The notes beneath the pieces were generated by a model that did not search any database, was not told the DNA's origin, and saw only the letters and a list, made by a program, of their open reading frames with translations. A DNA stretch of 28,015 nucleotides from the IMG/VR virus record IMGVR_UViG_3300024346_000394, positions 1-28,015 of that record, one strand, 5' to 3'. Both the position numbers and the translations under genes were made by a program. Shown here one piece after another: positions 15,504-22,280 of this stretch (the stretch's first letter is position 1; each line of letters opens with the position of its first letter). Source of the DNA: a virus.

Positions 15504-15772
15504 CACATCATTCCTAGCAGTTGATCTCGGGCAGATTCCATATCAAGCTTCTCCCCCGATGTGGCAGACTCTTCCATTTTCTGGACTGCCAAGTGATACG
15601 CGATCCAACTGTCAACGACTGCTGGATCTACGTTGTTCATCCATGTGACCGGATCATCAATACTTAAGTCAGAGCATATTTTAAAGACCCACTGAAGTCG
15701 GTGGTTCTTTTGGAACTCTGTCTCTAGCTTTGCGATCCGGCTTCCTCGTTTTTTTCCTTGCTGTCCACCCAC
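15503..15772 (-). CDS. Tail assembly chaperone, -1 frameshift extension (T part)
   Basis: This frame has 89 codons from a GTG at 15772, but it is best read as the extension reached by a -1 shift from the upstream chaperone. After the slip it continues RGSRIAKLETEF and then HRLQWVFKICSDLSIDDPVTWMNN...WIAYHLAVQKMEE, a pattern typical of lambda G-T-type second domains. The fused product would be about 193 residues: 112 from the first frame and 81 from this one. It precedes the tape-measure gene exactly as in many siphophages, where the long form recruits tape measure and tube protein during tail assembly. An independent start is unlikely. Confidence 0.85.
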   Translation of the reverse strand: MGGQQGKKRGSRIAKLETEFQKNHRLQWVFKICSDLSIDDPVTWMNNVDPAVVDSWIAYHLAVQKMEESATSGEKLDMESARDQLLGMM

Positions 15773-16083
15773 TCTTGAATTGCAGAGTGCAACGCATCGA
15801 GTTTCATGGAGTCGAGGCTAGCAACAGCCTCTGTGTCAGCATCAGAGAAAACAAGCTTCCCGTCTTTATCGCAAACACAATCAATGATCGTGTACACGCG
15901 ATGACGCTCTCGGTAAGAGTCTTTCGCATTACCCTTCGCATCGAACATCTGTGCTGCCCTGCGGCAACGCTTCAGTTCGCTAGGAAGTTTTACATAAACA
16001 TCTTCACCGAAAAACTTTTTGGCAAGCTTCTGAGGCTTGTCAATCGCTGCCTTCTCCAGCAGTTTCTTCTTCGTCAAACTCAT
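15724..16083 (-). CDS. Tail assembly chaperone (G-type)
   Basis: This 119-residue protein has MSLTKKKLLEKAAIDKPQKL, then FGEDVYVKLPSELKRCRRAAQ, a RERHRVYTIIDCVCDKDGKLVFSDADTEAVASL segment, and an acidic end. This follows the common phage tail-chaperone layout: a membrane-free N-domain, R-rich helix, then the CL-C-D-G..LF.D.D......L signature. The start ATG has GGGAGAAG upstream. It sits between the tail tube region and the tape measure and carries the slippery site near its 3' end, so a short and a long chaperone are made from one start. It overlaps the preceding gene by 44 bases. Confidence 0.87.
   Translation of the reverse strand: MSLTKKKLLEKAAIDKPQKLAKKFFGEDVYVKLPSELKRCRRAAQMFDAKGNAKDSYRERHRVYTIIDCVCDKDGKLVFSDADTEAVASLDSMKLDALHSAIQEWVDSKEKNEEAGSQS
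15748..15754 (-). promoter_or_regulatory. -1 programmed ribosomal frameshift site (A AAA AAC)
   Basis: On the minus strand the end of the chaperone frame reads GAA AAA AAC, giving the heptamer A AAA AAC in the exact X XXY YYZ phase. Slipping back one base leads directly into the second frame (CGA GGA AGC, R-G-S). The run contains seven As (15755-15749). The zero frame stops 22-24 bases later (15726-15724), so the overlap is short, as in known G/G-T pairs. Confidence 0.88.
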
Positions 16084-16360
16084 AGAACTCTTCTCCCTGT
16101 TCTTTGTTTAGTAACTCATCAGGAATACTTGGAACCTCGCGTGAGTCCAAGGAACTCACGTTTAGGATCTTAGCAACCTCTTCAACGACCTGTTGCTTTT
16201 TCAAAGGATCGAGGATCTTTGTAAAAGCAACAGTTTTCGTATGCCTGTAGTGAATGACTCCCACAACCTCTTGGTCGCAGACGACCAGATATCTGTGGCA
16301 GTCTTGTTCACGCCCAGTGGCAAGGTTCTTGCCGCTTAAATTTTTAAGTTGAATTTCCAC
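16040..16360 (-). CDS. Hypothetical protein between tail tube and chaperone
   Basis: This 106-residue protein starts at a GTG (16360) with a strong GGGAGAAAG site seven bases upstream. The N-terminal half forms a strand-rich fold (HRYLVVCDQEVVGVIHYRHTKTVAFTKILDP). A helix QQVVEEVAKIL follows, then a very acidic tail ending EEFYEFDEEETAGEGSD, which overlaps the chaperone start. No known motif is present. Its place suggests a tail-assembly accessory, but function is unknown. Confidence 0.7.
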   Translation of the reverse strand: MEIQLKNLSGKNLATGREQDCHRYLVVCDQEVVGVIHYRHTKTVAFTKILDPLKKQQVVEEVAKILNVSSLDSREVPSIPDELLNKEQGEEFYEFDEEETAGEGSD

Positions 16361-16391
16361 CGCTTTCTCCCGTAACGATTAAGGTCAACTA

Positions 16392-16868
16392 CTAACAAGT
16401 CACAATCGGAGTTTCGATTGTCAAGTTTGGACCGGATGCTCCGTCCATTTGAATAGAAATAGTCAATTCCATCAAAGTGGATGTTTCCAAAGATGGCAGG
16501 CCCAAAGATGACACAAATCCCGATGCAGTAAAGATTGCTGCCTGCGTAGTCGTTGAACGACTTTCAGGTAGAGCGATTGTTACATCAACAATCGACCCAG
16601 ACGAAAACAGATTGAATGATGTTGCAGCACCTTTACCAAATTCTTCTTTTCCAGCATCAAAGATAAACGTCACTTCAAGAACACCTGGGTCAGCAACGTC
16701 TGCTGGAATACGTTGCATGAATCCAACTGAGTCAAGGCAAGTTGTATCAATGCCTTCCATCGAAAGTTCTGGAAGTTGAATCGTGCGAGGACATCCTGCA
16801 CAAATAAGCCCGTCATCGCCGGACAGAACAATCGTTGATCCTTGCCCAGTGTCACCTAAATAAGTCAT
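16392..16868 (-). CDS. Major tail tube protein
   Basis: This 158-residue protein, MTYLGDTGQGSTIVLSGD, has IQLPELSMEGIDTTCLDSVGFMQRIPADVADPGVLEVTFIFDA, a strong match to the siphophage tube pattern (start with a discrete tag, central loop with D.T......R..I....D.G.....). It ends with a beta-rich C-terminus (MELTISIQMDGAS). AAGGA precedes the ATG by about nine bases. Position between the tail terminator and chaperones is canonical. It should polymerise as hexamer rings around the tape measure. Segments are quoted in part only; no further domain such as an Ig fold is evident. Confidence 0.87.
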   Translation of the reverse strand: MTYLGDTGQGSTIVLSGDDGLICAGCPRTIQLPELSMEGIDTTCLDSVGFMQRIPADVADPGVLEVTFIFDAGKEEFGKGAATSFNLFSSGSIVDVTIALPESRSTTTQAAIFTASGFVSSLGLPSLETSTLMELTISIQMDGASGPNLTIETPIVTC

Positions 16869-16882
16869 GATCCAAAATCCTT

Positions 16883-17299
16883 CTAAGTAAATGAGAAGCA
16901 GACATTAAAGTCTTGCATTGTTCGATAAATATGTAGATCGCTTCCATCAATAGGCTTGAATGCATCAGTCGATGGTCCGCTGTTCTGACCTATCGACCTA
17001 ACCATCAAGTCTTGCGCGTACCCCCTCGGGAACGATTTGAAGGATGACCTACATGCTTTCCATGTGTTCTGCGACTCTCCCTGATTGTAACTCCAAGCCT
17101 CCAACTGAATGCGAGACTCAAAGAAATCAACCATGTTGCATTCTACAGCATCGTAGGCAGAACTGCTAATTTGAGTAATGACCACATATTCCCCAGCAAC
17201 ATCTTGCGGAGGGTTTGTGCAAAACACGTTGCTTCCAACTGCTGCCGCAACATCAACATCTGTTAGAAGCTGGTTACGCAGATATTCAAGGAGCATCAT
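16883..17299 (-). CDS. Tail terminator / DUF3168-like protein
   Basis: This 138-residue protein, MMLLEYLRNQLLTDVDVAAA, has a central YVVITQIS strand and SRIQLEAWSYNQGESQNTWKA near 82-103, which fits the tail-completion/terminator pattern (R.Q...W......). The C-terminus is short and beta-rich (DFNVCFSFT). Two ATGs in a row overlap the stop of the gp10-like gene. Location before the tube gene is that of tail terminators, which cap the tube at its head-proximal end. Family assignment rests on pattern and synteny. Confidence 0.75.
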   Translation of the reverse strand: MMLLEYLRNQLLTDVDVAAAVGSNVFCTNPPQDVAGEYVVITQISSSAYDAVECNMVDFFESRIQLEAWSYNQGESQNTWKACRSSFKSFPRGYAQDLMVRSIGQNSGPSTDAFKPIDGSDLHIYRTMQDFNVCFSFT

Positions 17300-17979
17300 C
17301 GATCAATCTCCGGTACATCCACGGGTTTACCAAGCCTCTTAGCCCACTGCTTTGCAATCTGCACAACCTTCTTCTGCTGCTTGGACATTGTGGTGTCCGC
17401 CGCAGTCCTGAAAAACGGTCTTGGAGGAAGACGCATGGCAACCTTACCGTTGCCACCTTTTTTGTCTTTGTTGATCCCGCCCCAGAGAATGATTACAGCA
17501 CCATACTCAAGCAGATGTGCATGAGGTGCTATTTGGTGCGATGGACCCGCAGTGCTGCCTACAACACCATCCCTCCGACGACCCTTCCAATTGCGAGCTA
17601 TGATAGCGTCTGCAAGTGTCCTCCTCGGCCCCCATCGCTTTGACTGAGCCTTTTTGCCAAGCTTGTCGAACGTCCCAGTGCTCCGCGACCTACCAATGGG
17701 TTGCCCTTGCGGACTTACAGAACCCTCTGCGTCCAGAGATCGCTCGCCAGTCCTCATGACCTGCTTCTTCGCCTCTGCCCTGACAATGGTCGTAGCGGCG
17801 CGAGCGGCAGGTCTTGCAACACGTTCAGTGATCAAGAAACTGAGATCTCTGAACAGCATGTCAGTTGACTTGCTGTGCTGAAAACCAGACTGCTTTTTTT
17901 TACTTGCCCGTTTTCCACGCTTGATCGCCAAAGCTTCTTTTTTGGCATTCTGAAGCAACCTGTATTGGTTTCCATTCAT
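17296..17979 (-). CDS. HK97-gp10-like head-tail/neck protein
   Basis: This 227-residue protein has a very basic N-terminal half (KRGKRASKKKQ, KKAQSKRWGPRR). It has the HK97-gp10 signature in the second half: PHAHLLEYGAVI at about 150-161 and RLPPRPFFRTAADTT near 182-196, then a helix that ends the fold. The basic N-terminus is longer than in typical gp10-like proteins and may contact DNA in the neck. ATGA overlaps tie it to the adaptor above and the terminator below. It is expected at the head-tail junction. Confidence 0.85.
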   Translation of the reverse strand: MNGNQYRLLQNAKKEALAIKRGKRASKKKQSGFQHSKSTDMLFRDLSFLITERVARPAARAATTIVRAEAKKQVMRTGERSLDAEGSVSPQGQPIGRSRSTGTFDKLGKKAQSKRWGPRRTLADAIIARNWKGRRRDGVVGSTAGPSHQIAPHAHLLEYGAVIILWGGINKDKKGGNGKVAMRLPPRPFFRTAADTTMSKQQKKVVQIAKQWAKRLGKPVDVPEIDR

Positions 17980-18338
17980 GACTTTTTCAACTCCACCCGA
18001 AGTTCACGATTGGTCCCAGACACATCTCTTGTTGCAACAATCCCATATTCTTCGCCGTCAATCATTACTCGCATGATTGCACTGACGTTCTTCGCTTGCT
18101 CTTTGTCGCCAACAATCACATGAGTCGATACCTCGCTCACAGCATCGCCGTAGACCGTTTCTTTGCCGGATACGCTAATTAGCTCGCAAGGCCAATCGCT
18201 AACGCTGGTGACCCATGTGGAGTCCTCTGTATACGTCCGCTGCCCATATGAGTCAGTTTGCAGGTTTTGCGTTTGGAACGTAGCGAGGTAGTTTCTGAAA
18301 CCTACTCGCTTACGTTTAAATCCAGTCAGTTTTGTCAT
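17976..18338 (-). CDS. Head-tail adaptor (SPP1 gp16-like)
   Basis: This 120-residue protein, FRNYLATFQTQNLQTDSYGQRTYTEDSTWVT, matches the head-tail joining pattern (R......D.YG......W.......W......). A GKETVYGDAVSEVSTHVI strand region follows, then RVMIDGEEYGIVATRDVSGTNRELRVELKK. These features are typical of phage head-closure proteins. It overlaps the connector stop by four bases and the next gene by four. It should sit below the portal-connector ring and help close the filled head. Residue runs are cited as partial motifs. Confidence 0.87.
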   Translation of the reverse strand: MTKLTGFKRKRVGFRNYLATFQTQNLQTDSYGQRTYTEDSTWVTSVSDWPCELISVSGKETVYGDAVSEVSTHVIVGDKEQAKNVSAIMRVMIDGEEYGIVATRDVSGTNRELRVELKKS

Positions 18339-18931
18339 GGATAGCTACTCCGCATTAACTTGCGGACAATTGCCTCGTAGCTTCTTCCATCGTTTGTGTT
18401 GACCAGATTCTCCTGAGCCGGATCGAAGTAAAGCCTTCCGACTTCTAGCAAGATTGCCTGCTTCGCAAGCTCAGGGACGCACTCTGCACTTGGTTGACCT
18501 GCGGTGAACGCAATGGTCACTGACCGATTGTTTTCGACAGTGCTCGGCCATGAATCAACGTCAGGTGCTAGGAAGATTCTTCGTCTGGCAACATCGACAT
18601 CGTACTGAGTGTCTGCAAGAGTTGCGTCAGTTGCTACCCCGCTGTTCTCGTACTTGTACGTTATCTCTTCGACAGAATAGACAGGACGCATGTTAATCAG
18701 GATGCTGCCTCCCTTCTCGGGGAAACCAAGCATACGCTGCTCAAACGTCTGAGCGATCCAAGAACGCTCTGTATCAATTTCCAGTTGTTCAGTCGCAGCG
18801 GTCACAAGACGCTGGATCATCGCATCCTGAGCAGTCCCTCCGACTCTTAGGTGCTGCTTTGCCTCTACGAGGCTTACTGGATTGCTTGCGGGACTTGTTT
18901 TTCTTTCGATTGTCCAGTTTGGAATCTTCAT
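18335..18931 (-). CDS. Head-tail connector (HK97 gp6-like)
   Basis: From ATG 18931 this is a 198-residue protein, MKIPNWTIERKTSPASNPVS. It has the hallmark VSLVEAKQHLRV segment, a helix with TAATEQLEIDTERSWI, and beta segments ending in VNTNDGRSYEAIVRKLM. This is the gp6-like / DnaT-like connector family, which forms the ring below the portal. A 14-codon upstream extension begins with TTG and is not favoured. Its first 143 bases overlap the upstream small ORF in another frame. Ribosome-site support is weak, so coupling to that ORF is plausible. Confidence 0.85.
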   Translation of the reverse strand: MKIPNWTIERKTSPASNPVSLVEAKQHLRVGGTAQDAMIQRLVTAATEQLEIDTERSWIAQTFEQRMLGFPEKGGSILINMRPVYSVEEITYKYENSGVATDATLADTQYDVDVARRRIFLAPDVDSWPSTVENNRSVTIAFTAGQPSAECVPELAKQAILLEVGRLYFDPAQENLVNTNDGRSYEAIVRKLMRSSYP

Positions 18932-19049
18932 CGACTTTTTCACAAACCCCAAGGTAGAGAAGAGTTGTAACAACCCCCTCGTTAAGCTTATCTGTGATAA
19001 ACCCCACCTCGCGATTGAGGTGGGGTTTTATGAATTTAACCTTGGTCAC
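18789..19049 (-). CDS. Small ORF after capsid, overlapping the connector gene
   Basis: An 86-residue frame opens at a GTG two bases after the capsid stop. The N-terminal 40 residues (MTKVKFIKPHLNREVGFI, then NEGVVTTLLYLGVCEKVDE) resemble tiny phage proteins often found between capsid and connector genes. The C-terminal half is Lys/Arg/Ser-rich and ends with cysteines (CSGCDDPASCDRC); it lies over the connector start. There is no clear Shine-Dalgarno, and a 12-bp hairpin sits inside codons 8-17. Either a real gene with a structured start region or a noncoding segment is possible. Confidence 0.45.
   Translation of the reverse strand: MTKVKFIKPHLNREVGFITDKLNEGVVTTLLYLGVCEKVDEDSKLDNRKKNKSRKQSSKPRRGKAAPKSRRDCSGCDDPASCDRCD
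18999..19028 (-). terminator. Perfect 12-bp hairpin downstream of capsid gene
   Basis: AAACCCCACCTC (18999-19010) and GAGGTGGGGTTT (19017-19028) are exact reverse complements around a 6-nt loop, GC-rich at the middle and flanked by A/T runs on both sides. Leftward, the stem ends GGGGTTTATC, with a short T-run only, so termination would be partial. It lies 24 bases past the capsid stop, a place where a leaky terminator or mRNA-stabilising stem could set capsid over connector levels. It also lies inside the small ORF. Confidence 0.55.
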
Positions 19050-19051
19050 GA

Positions 19052-20305
19052 TTACGCGATGGTCAGTTTGACCAGTGCCTCTGGGTTAACCGATGCAATC
19101 GCAATTCGCTGAGTTGCCTGAACCCCGATCTGATCGGTATTTGCGTAAAGCTGATCGAGGATTCTGAAGGACAGATTTCGACGATCACCGAAGTAGTGGC
19201 TAGTTCCGATATCACCGAAGGTGATAAGCAGGTCGCCAGATGTGCTTGATGCAGCACCTGGAACAGCCTCACAAAGGTTTACAGGGAAACCGAACAGTGA
19301 AGGACGCTGACCGGACTCGATGTCGCCCATCGCAGTTCCACCAGATGCGTTGATAAGATCACGCACCTGACCGTAGAACACGCTTCGGTTCATCGTCCAC
19401 TCACGATTGATTCCTGCAAAGTTTGGAAGCAGTGCAACCAAAGCAGTGAGGTCAGTCAGTGCAATGTTTCCAACGCCAACAACAGTGTTGCCAACAACAT
19501 TTGCATCGCCTTCAATTCCACCCGTGTAAAGAGTAGATCCAGTAAAGAGCGAATTGTCCTCTGCCTGAGACATGCCATAGGCGATGTCTCGCGTAACCTC
19601 GTCCACAATATTTACGATGGAATCTTCAACGAGTTCCGATGAGATTTTTACAAGCCCCGCCATTTTTTTCGCTGTCAAAACGGCTTGCTCGAAAGTCATG
19701 TGGCTCGAACTCAATGCCGATTCTTCGGCTGGGTACGAAACGGATGCGTGACCGATGACCTTTGGAACGGTCCAAGTCAGAGCACCCATCGCAACCCGAC
19801 GACAAAGCTTTCGTGCATGACCATACTCATTGAGCAGGTTGATCAACGCATCGCTCAGTGGAGTCGGCACGGTTTCAATTCCGCGACCTGCGTCCGTTTC
19901 GTTTTGGCTAGCAAGGAACTGCTTGGCCTTTGGGCTTCCACCAAGTGCAGCAAGCCACATGCCTGACTGGTATGCATCTTCAACACTGTTGAAGACAGTG
20001 GTCTTCTGGTTTTTTACTCTTGCGGGAATCAAGGGTTCATCCTCTTTCTCAATGTCAGGTTCGGTGATTGCTGCGACAGCAGCAGGAGTGATTTTGGCAG
20101 CAGCGATCTTGTCTTTCGCTGCTTGAATTTTTACGAACCGATCCTTTTCGTTTTCCAATCCAGAAAACTCTAAATTGAGGGCATCGATTTGTTTATTGTC
20201 ATCCTCGGTAAGGCTACCTTCGCCTTCGAGTGCAACATCCGAAATTGCCTGCATCTCATCAGCGATGTCAGACAGGCGAGCGTTGATAGCGTCTACGCGA
20301 GACAT
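19052..20305 (-). CDS. Major capsid protein, HK97 fold, with delta-like N-domain
   Basis: This 417-residue protein has a helical, charged N-terminal region (1 to about 110, coiled-coil-like: RLSDIADEMQAIS, EFSGLENEKDRF) that fits a built-in scaffold (delta) domain removed by the upstream protease. The mature part follows with VPTPLSDALINLLNEYG, WTVPKVIGHASVSYPAEE, KKMAGLVKISSELVEDS, and the C-terminal G-FPVNL...GDIGTSHYFGDRR and ATQRIAIASVNPEALVKL pattern of HK97-type capsids. AGGA lies six bases before the ATG. Order protease-capsid-connector is canonical. The cross-link lysine cannot be judged. Confidence 0.93.
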   Translation of the reverse strand: MSRVDAINARLSDIADEMQAISDVALEGEGSLTEDDNKQIDALNLEFSGLENEKDRFVKIQAAKDKIAAAKITPAAVAAITEPDIEKEDEPLIPARVKNQKTTVFNSVEDAYQSGMWLAALGGSPKAKQFLASQNETDAGRGIETVPTPLSDALINLLNEYGHARKLCRRVAMGALTWTVPKVIGHASVSYPAEESALSSSHMTFEQAVLTAKKMAGLVKISSELVEDSIVNIVDEVTRDIAYGMSQAEDNSLFTGSTLYTGGIEGDANVVGNTVVGVGNIALTDLTALVALLPNFAGINREWTMNRSVFYGQVRDLINASGGTAMGDIESGQRPSLFGFPVNLCEAVPGAASSTSGDLLITFGDIGTSHYFGDRRNLSFRILDQLYANTDQIGVQATQRIAIASVNPEALVKLTIA

Positions 20306-20362
20306 GTTTTTCCTTTTTTGTCAAGGGAGAACCCACAAGTTGGGGAATTTTAACAGATTTTT

Positions 20363-20998
20363 TTATTTCGACAAATTGTTCAGGCGAAGTCTCATTCGTT
20401 TTGCAGATGCATCGGCCTTGTTGCTAATCGCAGCAGGACACAGTGCAAGTGGCTTTACTTCAGCCTTTACGGTCTTTTTGCGTTCTTTTGGTGCATAGAC
20501 AGAATCAACAAAACCCATTTCAACAGCTTGTTCAGCGTTCATCCAAGTTTCATCATCCATCATCTTTTTGCACTCCTCTGCTGACTTACCGCATCGCTCT
20601 GCGTAGACCTCAGAGATCTGTTCGTCGAGCATGTCGAGGATGTCAGCAACCTGACGGAAACCCTTTGCGTTCTCCGCAGCGACCGTCCAAGCGTTGTGGA
20701 CAAAGAACAACGCATTGCTGTTCATGACCACCTTGTCAGCAGCACAAGCAACCACAGTAGCGATAGAGCATGCTTGAGAATCAATGTGAATCGTGACTTC
20801 ACCACCTTCGTATGCTCGGATCTGGTTGTACATGCTAATACCACTGGTAACGCACCCACCCTCAGAGTCGAGGTGAATAGTCAGGTCGCCAGTCTGCTCG
20901 GCCATGAGATCCATGAAGTCATCGGAGGAGACTCCATTTTGGAAGTCACCGATCATGCCTCGCATCGTGATGCTTCCGTCTGTTCCTTCAAGTTTCAT
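20363..20998 (-). CDS. ClpP-like prohead/capsid maturation protease
   Basis: From ATG 20998 (AGAGGA site upstream) this is 211 residues; a longer in-frame opening lies inside the portal gene and is not needed. The Clp/crotonase serine protease fold shows IHLDSEGGCVTSGISMYNQI at about 41-60. The nucleophile is Ser78 in QACSIA, His101 is in FFVHNAW, and the late Asp is near 149 in DDETWMNAEQAVEMGFVD. This matches ClpP-type head maturation proteases that trim the capsid N-domain. It overlaps the portal stop by 11 bases and directly precedes capsid. Basic KERKKTVK near the C-terminus may mark a self-cleavage or scaffold tail. Confidence 0.9.
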   Translation of the reverse strand: MKLEGTDGSITMRGMIGDFQNGVSSDDFMDLMAEQTGDLTIHLDSEGGCVTSGISMYNQIRAYEGGEVTIHIDSQACSIATVVACAADKVVMNSNALFFVHNAWTVAAENAKGFRQVADILDMLDEQISEVYAERCGKSAEECKKMMDDETWMNAEQAVEMGFVDSVYAPKERKKTVKAEVKPLALCPAAISNKADASAKRMRLRLNNLSK

Positions 20999-22280
20999 CG
21001 TCTTGTTCCTCTGGGGTCGCGGGGGGTAACTCGGGTGACTCACCCGCAGGTTCGTTACTGAAGTCGTCATCAAGTCCTTCGACAGGATTAAATCCATGCA
21101 TGATGCGAATTTCATTTGTGCTAAGTGCAAACTGCTCACGCATCTTGCGAGTGTAGTCTGCTAGCGTCGATGGATCGCCTTTGAGCAGTGGAGTGGTGTC
21201 AAACTCATAGTGGACGTTACCACTGTCTCTTAGTTGTTCAGGAAGCAGTTTCCGGTTGCACTCTTCTTCCCACTTGCAGAACCACCGACTCAGGCATCCG
21301 TTAATGAACGCAGCATTACGTTCGGTGATAGACTTGTAGGTGATACCTGTCTCGTCGCCAAGGATTGATTCAAGGCCGAAGATCATTGCAATATCAACTC
21401 TCTGGAATTGACGTTGCTCAATGAACTGTGCATCAGATGCAGAGATTGGCAATGTGTTAAGAGACATCCCTTCTCTAAGCAAACCAACCTTGCCACTGTT
21501 TTCAACACCTTCGTGCTTAGTCTCGAAATTAGCTAGGAATTCAGAAGCTTCTTTGGAACTTCGGAACATTCCAGGAGGTGCTGTTATCACCATACCTGGC
21601 CTCCCTGAGTTCTTCAGTGCAGAGGCAGATCCGTCTTGCCCAGCAATGCCAAGGCCAAACGCATCGCGTAGCACATCGATAACGTGCATGCCCCAGATAC
21701 CGTTGTAGGACATGCCCATGATGTGAAGCATGTCACGGTCTGGAACTTTCCAGTATTCGTTTTCGGAGAAAGCAGTACCAAGGTTTGCTGAGATACCTGC
21801 ATTCTTTGTGACCAGATGCCACTTCTGATCATCAACCAAAATGGTCTGACAGTTTTCGGGGAGCACTGGAATGAGTGCTGTTGGTTGACCAAGGCTGTTG
21901 CGATCAATGAACGCTCGCCCATTACCAAGAATCAACGCATGAATCATCATCAACTCTTTGAGTTGAAACGGAGTCATAAGATGATTGGGTGATACGTTCA
22001 AAAGCTTGTGACCAGGTGAAGTCCTTGACACTTCGCTTCCGCCGTCAGGCCTGCTTTTCCTTGCATTGATTGGAAGTCCTGCAAGATGCCCAGAGATCTT
22101 CTGAGCAGCAAACCAGACGGGAGGCAACCCAAGTACGGAGTTCGTTGTTACGTTGACTCCTGATTTAGCCTTCCCTCCACCGAATGCTTCGATCAACCAT
22201 GCTGCCGGATCAGAGATCCTGCTTTGCAATGCTTTAAACTTCTTGCCAAGCCTTTCGGCCATTTTAATTTCATGTGACAT
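20988..22280 (-). CDS. Portal protein, HK97 family
   Basis: This 430-residue protein has TTNSVLGLPPVWFAAQKISGHLAGLPINAR at about 45-74, then HKLLNVSPNHLMTPFQLKELMMIHALILGNGRAFIDR, PVLPENCQ, and late IAMIFGLESILGDETGITYKSITERNAAFI. All are diagnostic of HK97-type portals. AAGGAG stands six bases before the ATG, and the gene overlaps TerL and protease by 11 bases each. It forms the dodecameric vertex for packaging. The proline- and acid-rich C-terminus (ESPELPPATPEEQDDET) is longer than minimal. Confidence 0.93.
   Translation of the reverse strand: MSHEIKMAERLGKKFKALQSRISDPAAWLIEAFGGGKAKSGVNVTTNSVLGLPPVWFAAQKISGHLAGLPINARKSRPDGGSEVSRTSPGHKLLNVSPNHLMTPFQLKELMMIHALILGNGRAFIDRNSLGQPTALIPVLPENCQTILVDDQKWHLVTKNAGISANLGTAFSENEYWKVPDRDMLHIMGMSYNGIWGMHVIDVLRDAFGLGIAGQDGSASALKNSGRPGMVITAPPGMFRSSKEASEFLANFETKHEGVENSGKVGLLREGMSLNTLPISASDAQFIEQRQFQRVDIAMIFGLESILGDETGITYKSITERNAAFINGCLSRWFCKWEEECNRKLLPEQLRDSGNVHYEFDTTPLLKGDPSTLADYTRKMREQFALSTNEIRIMHGFNPVEGLDDDFSNEPAGESPELPPATPEEQDDET

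Noticed and set aside
15503-15772. Independent gene starting at GTG 15772
   Set aside because: The in-phase slippery heptamer 18 bases downstream and the G-T gene order make a frameshift extension the better explanation.
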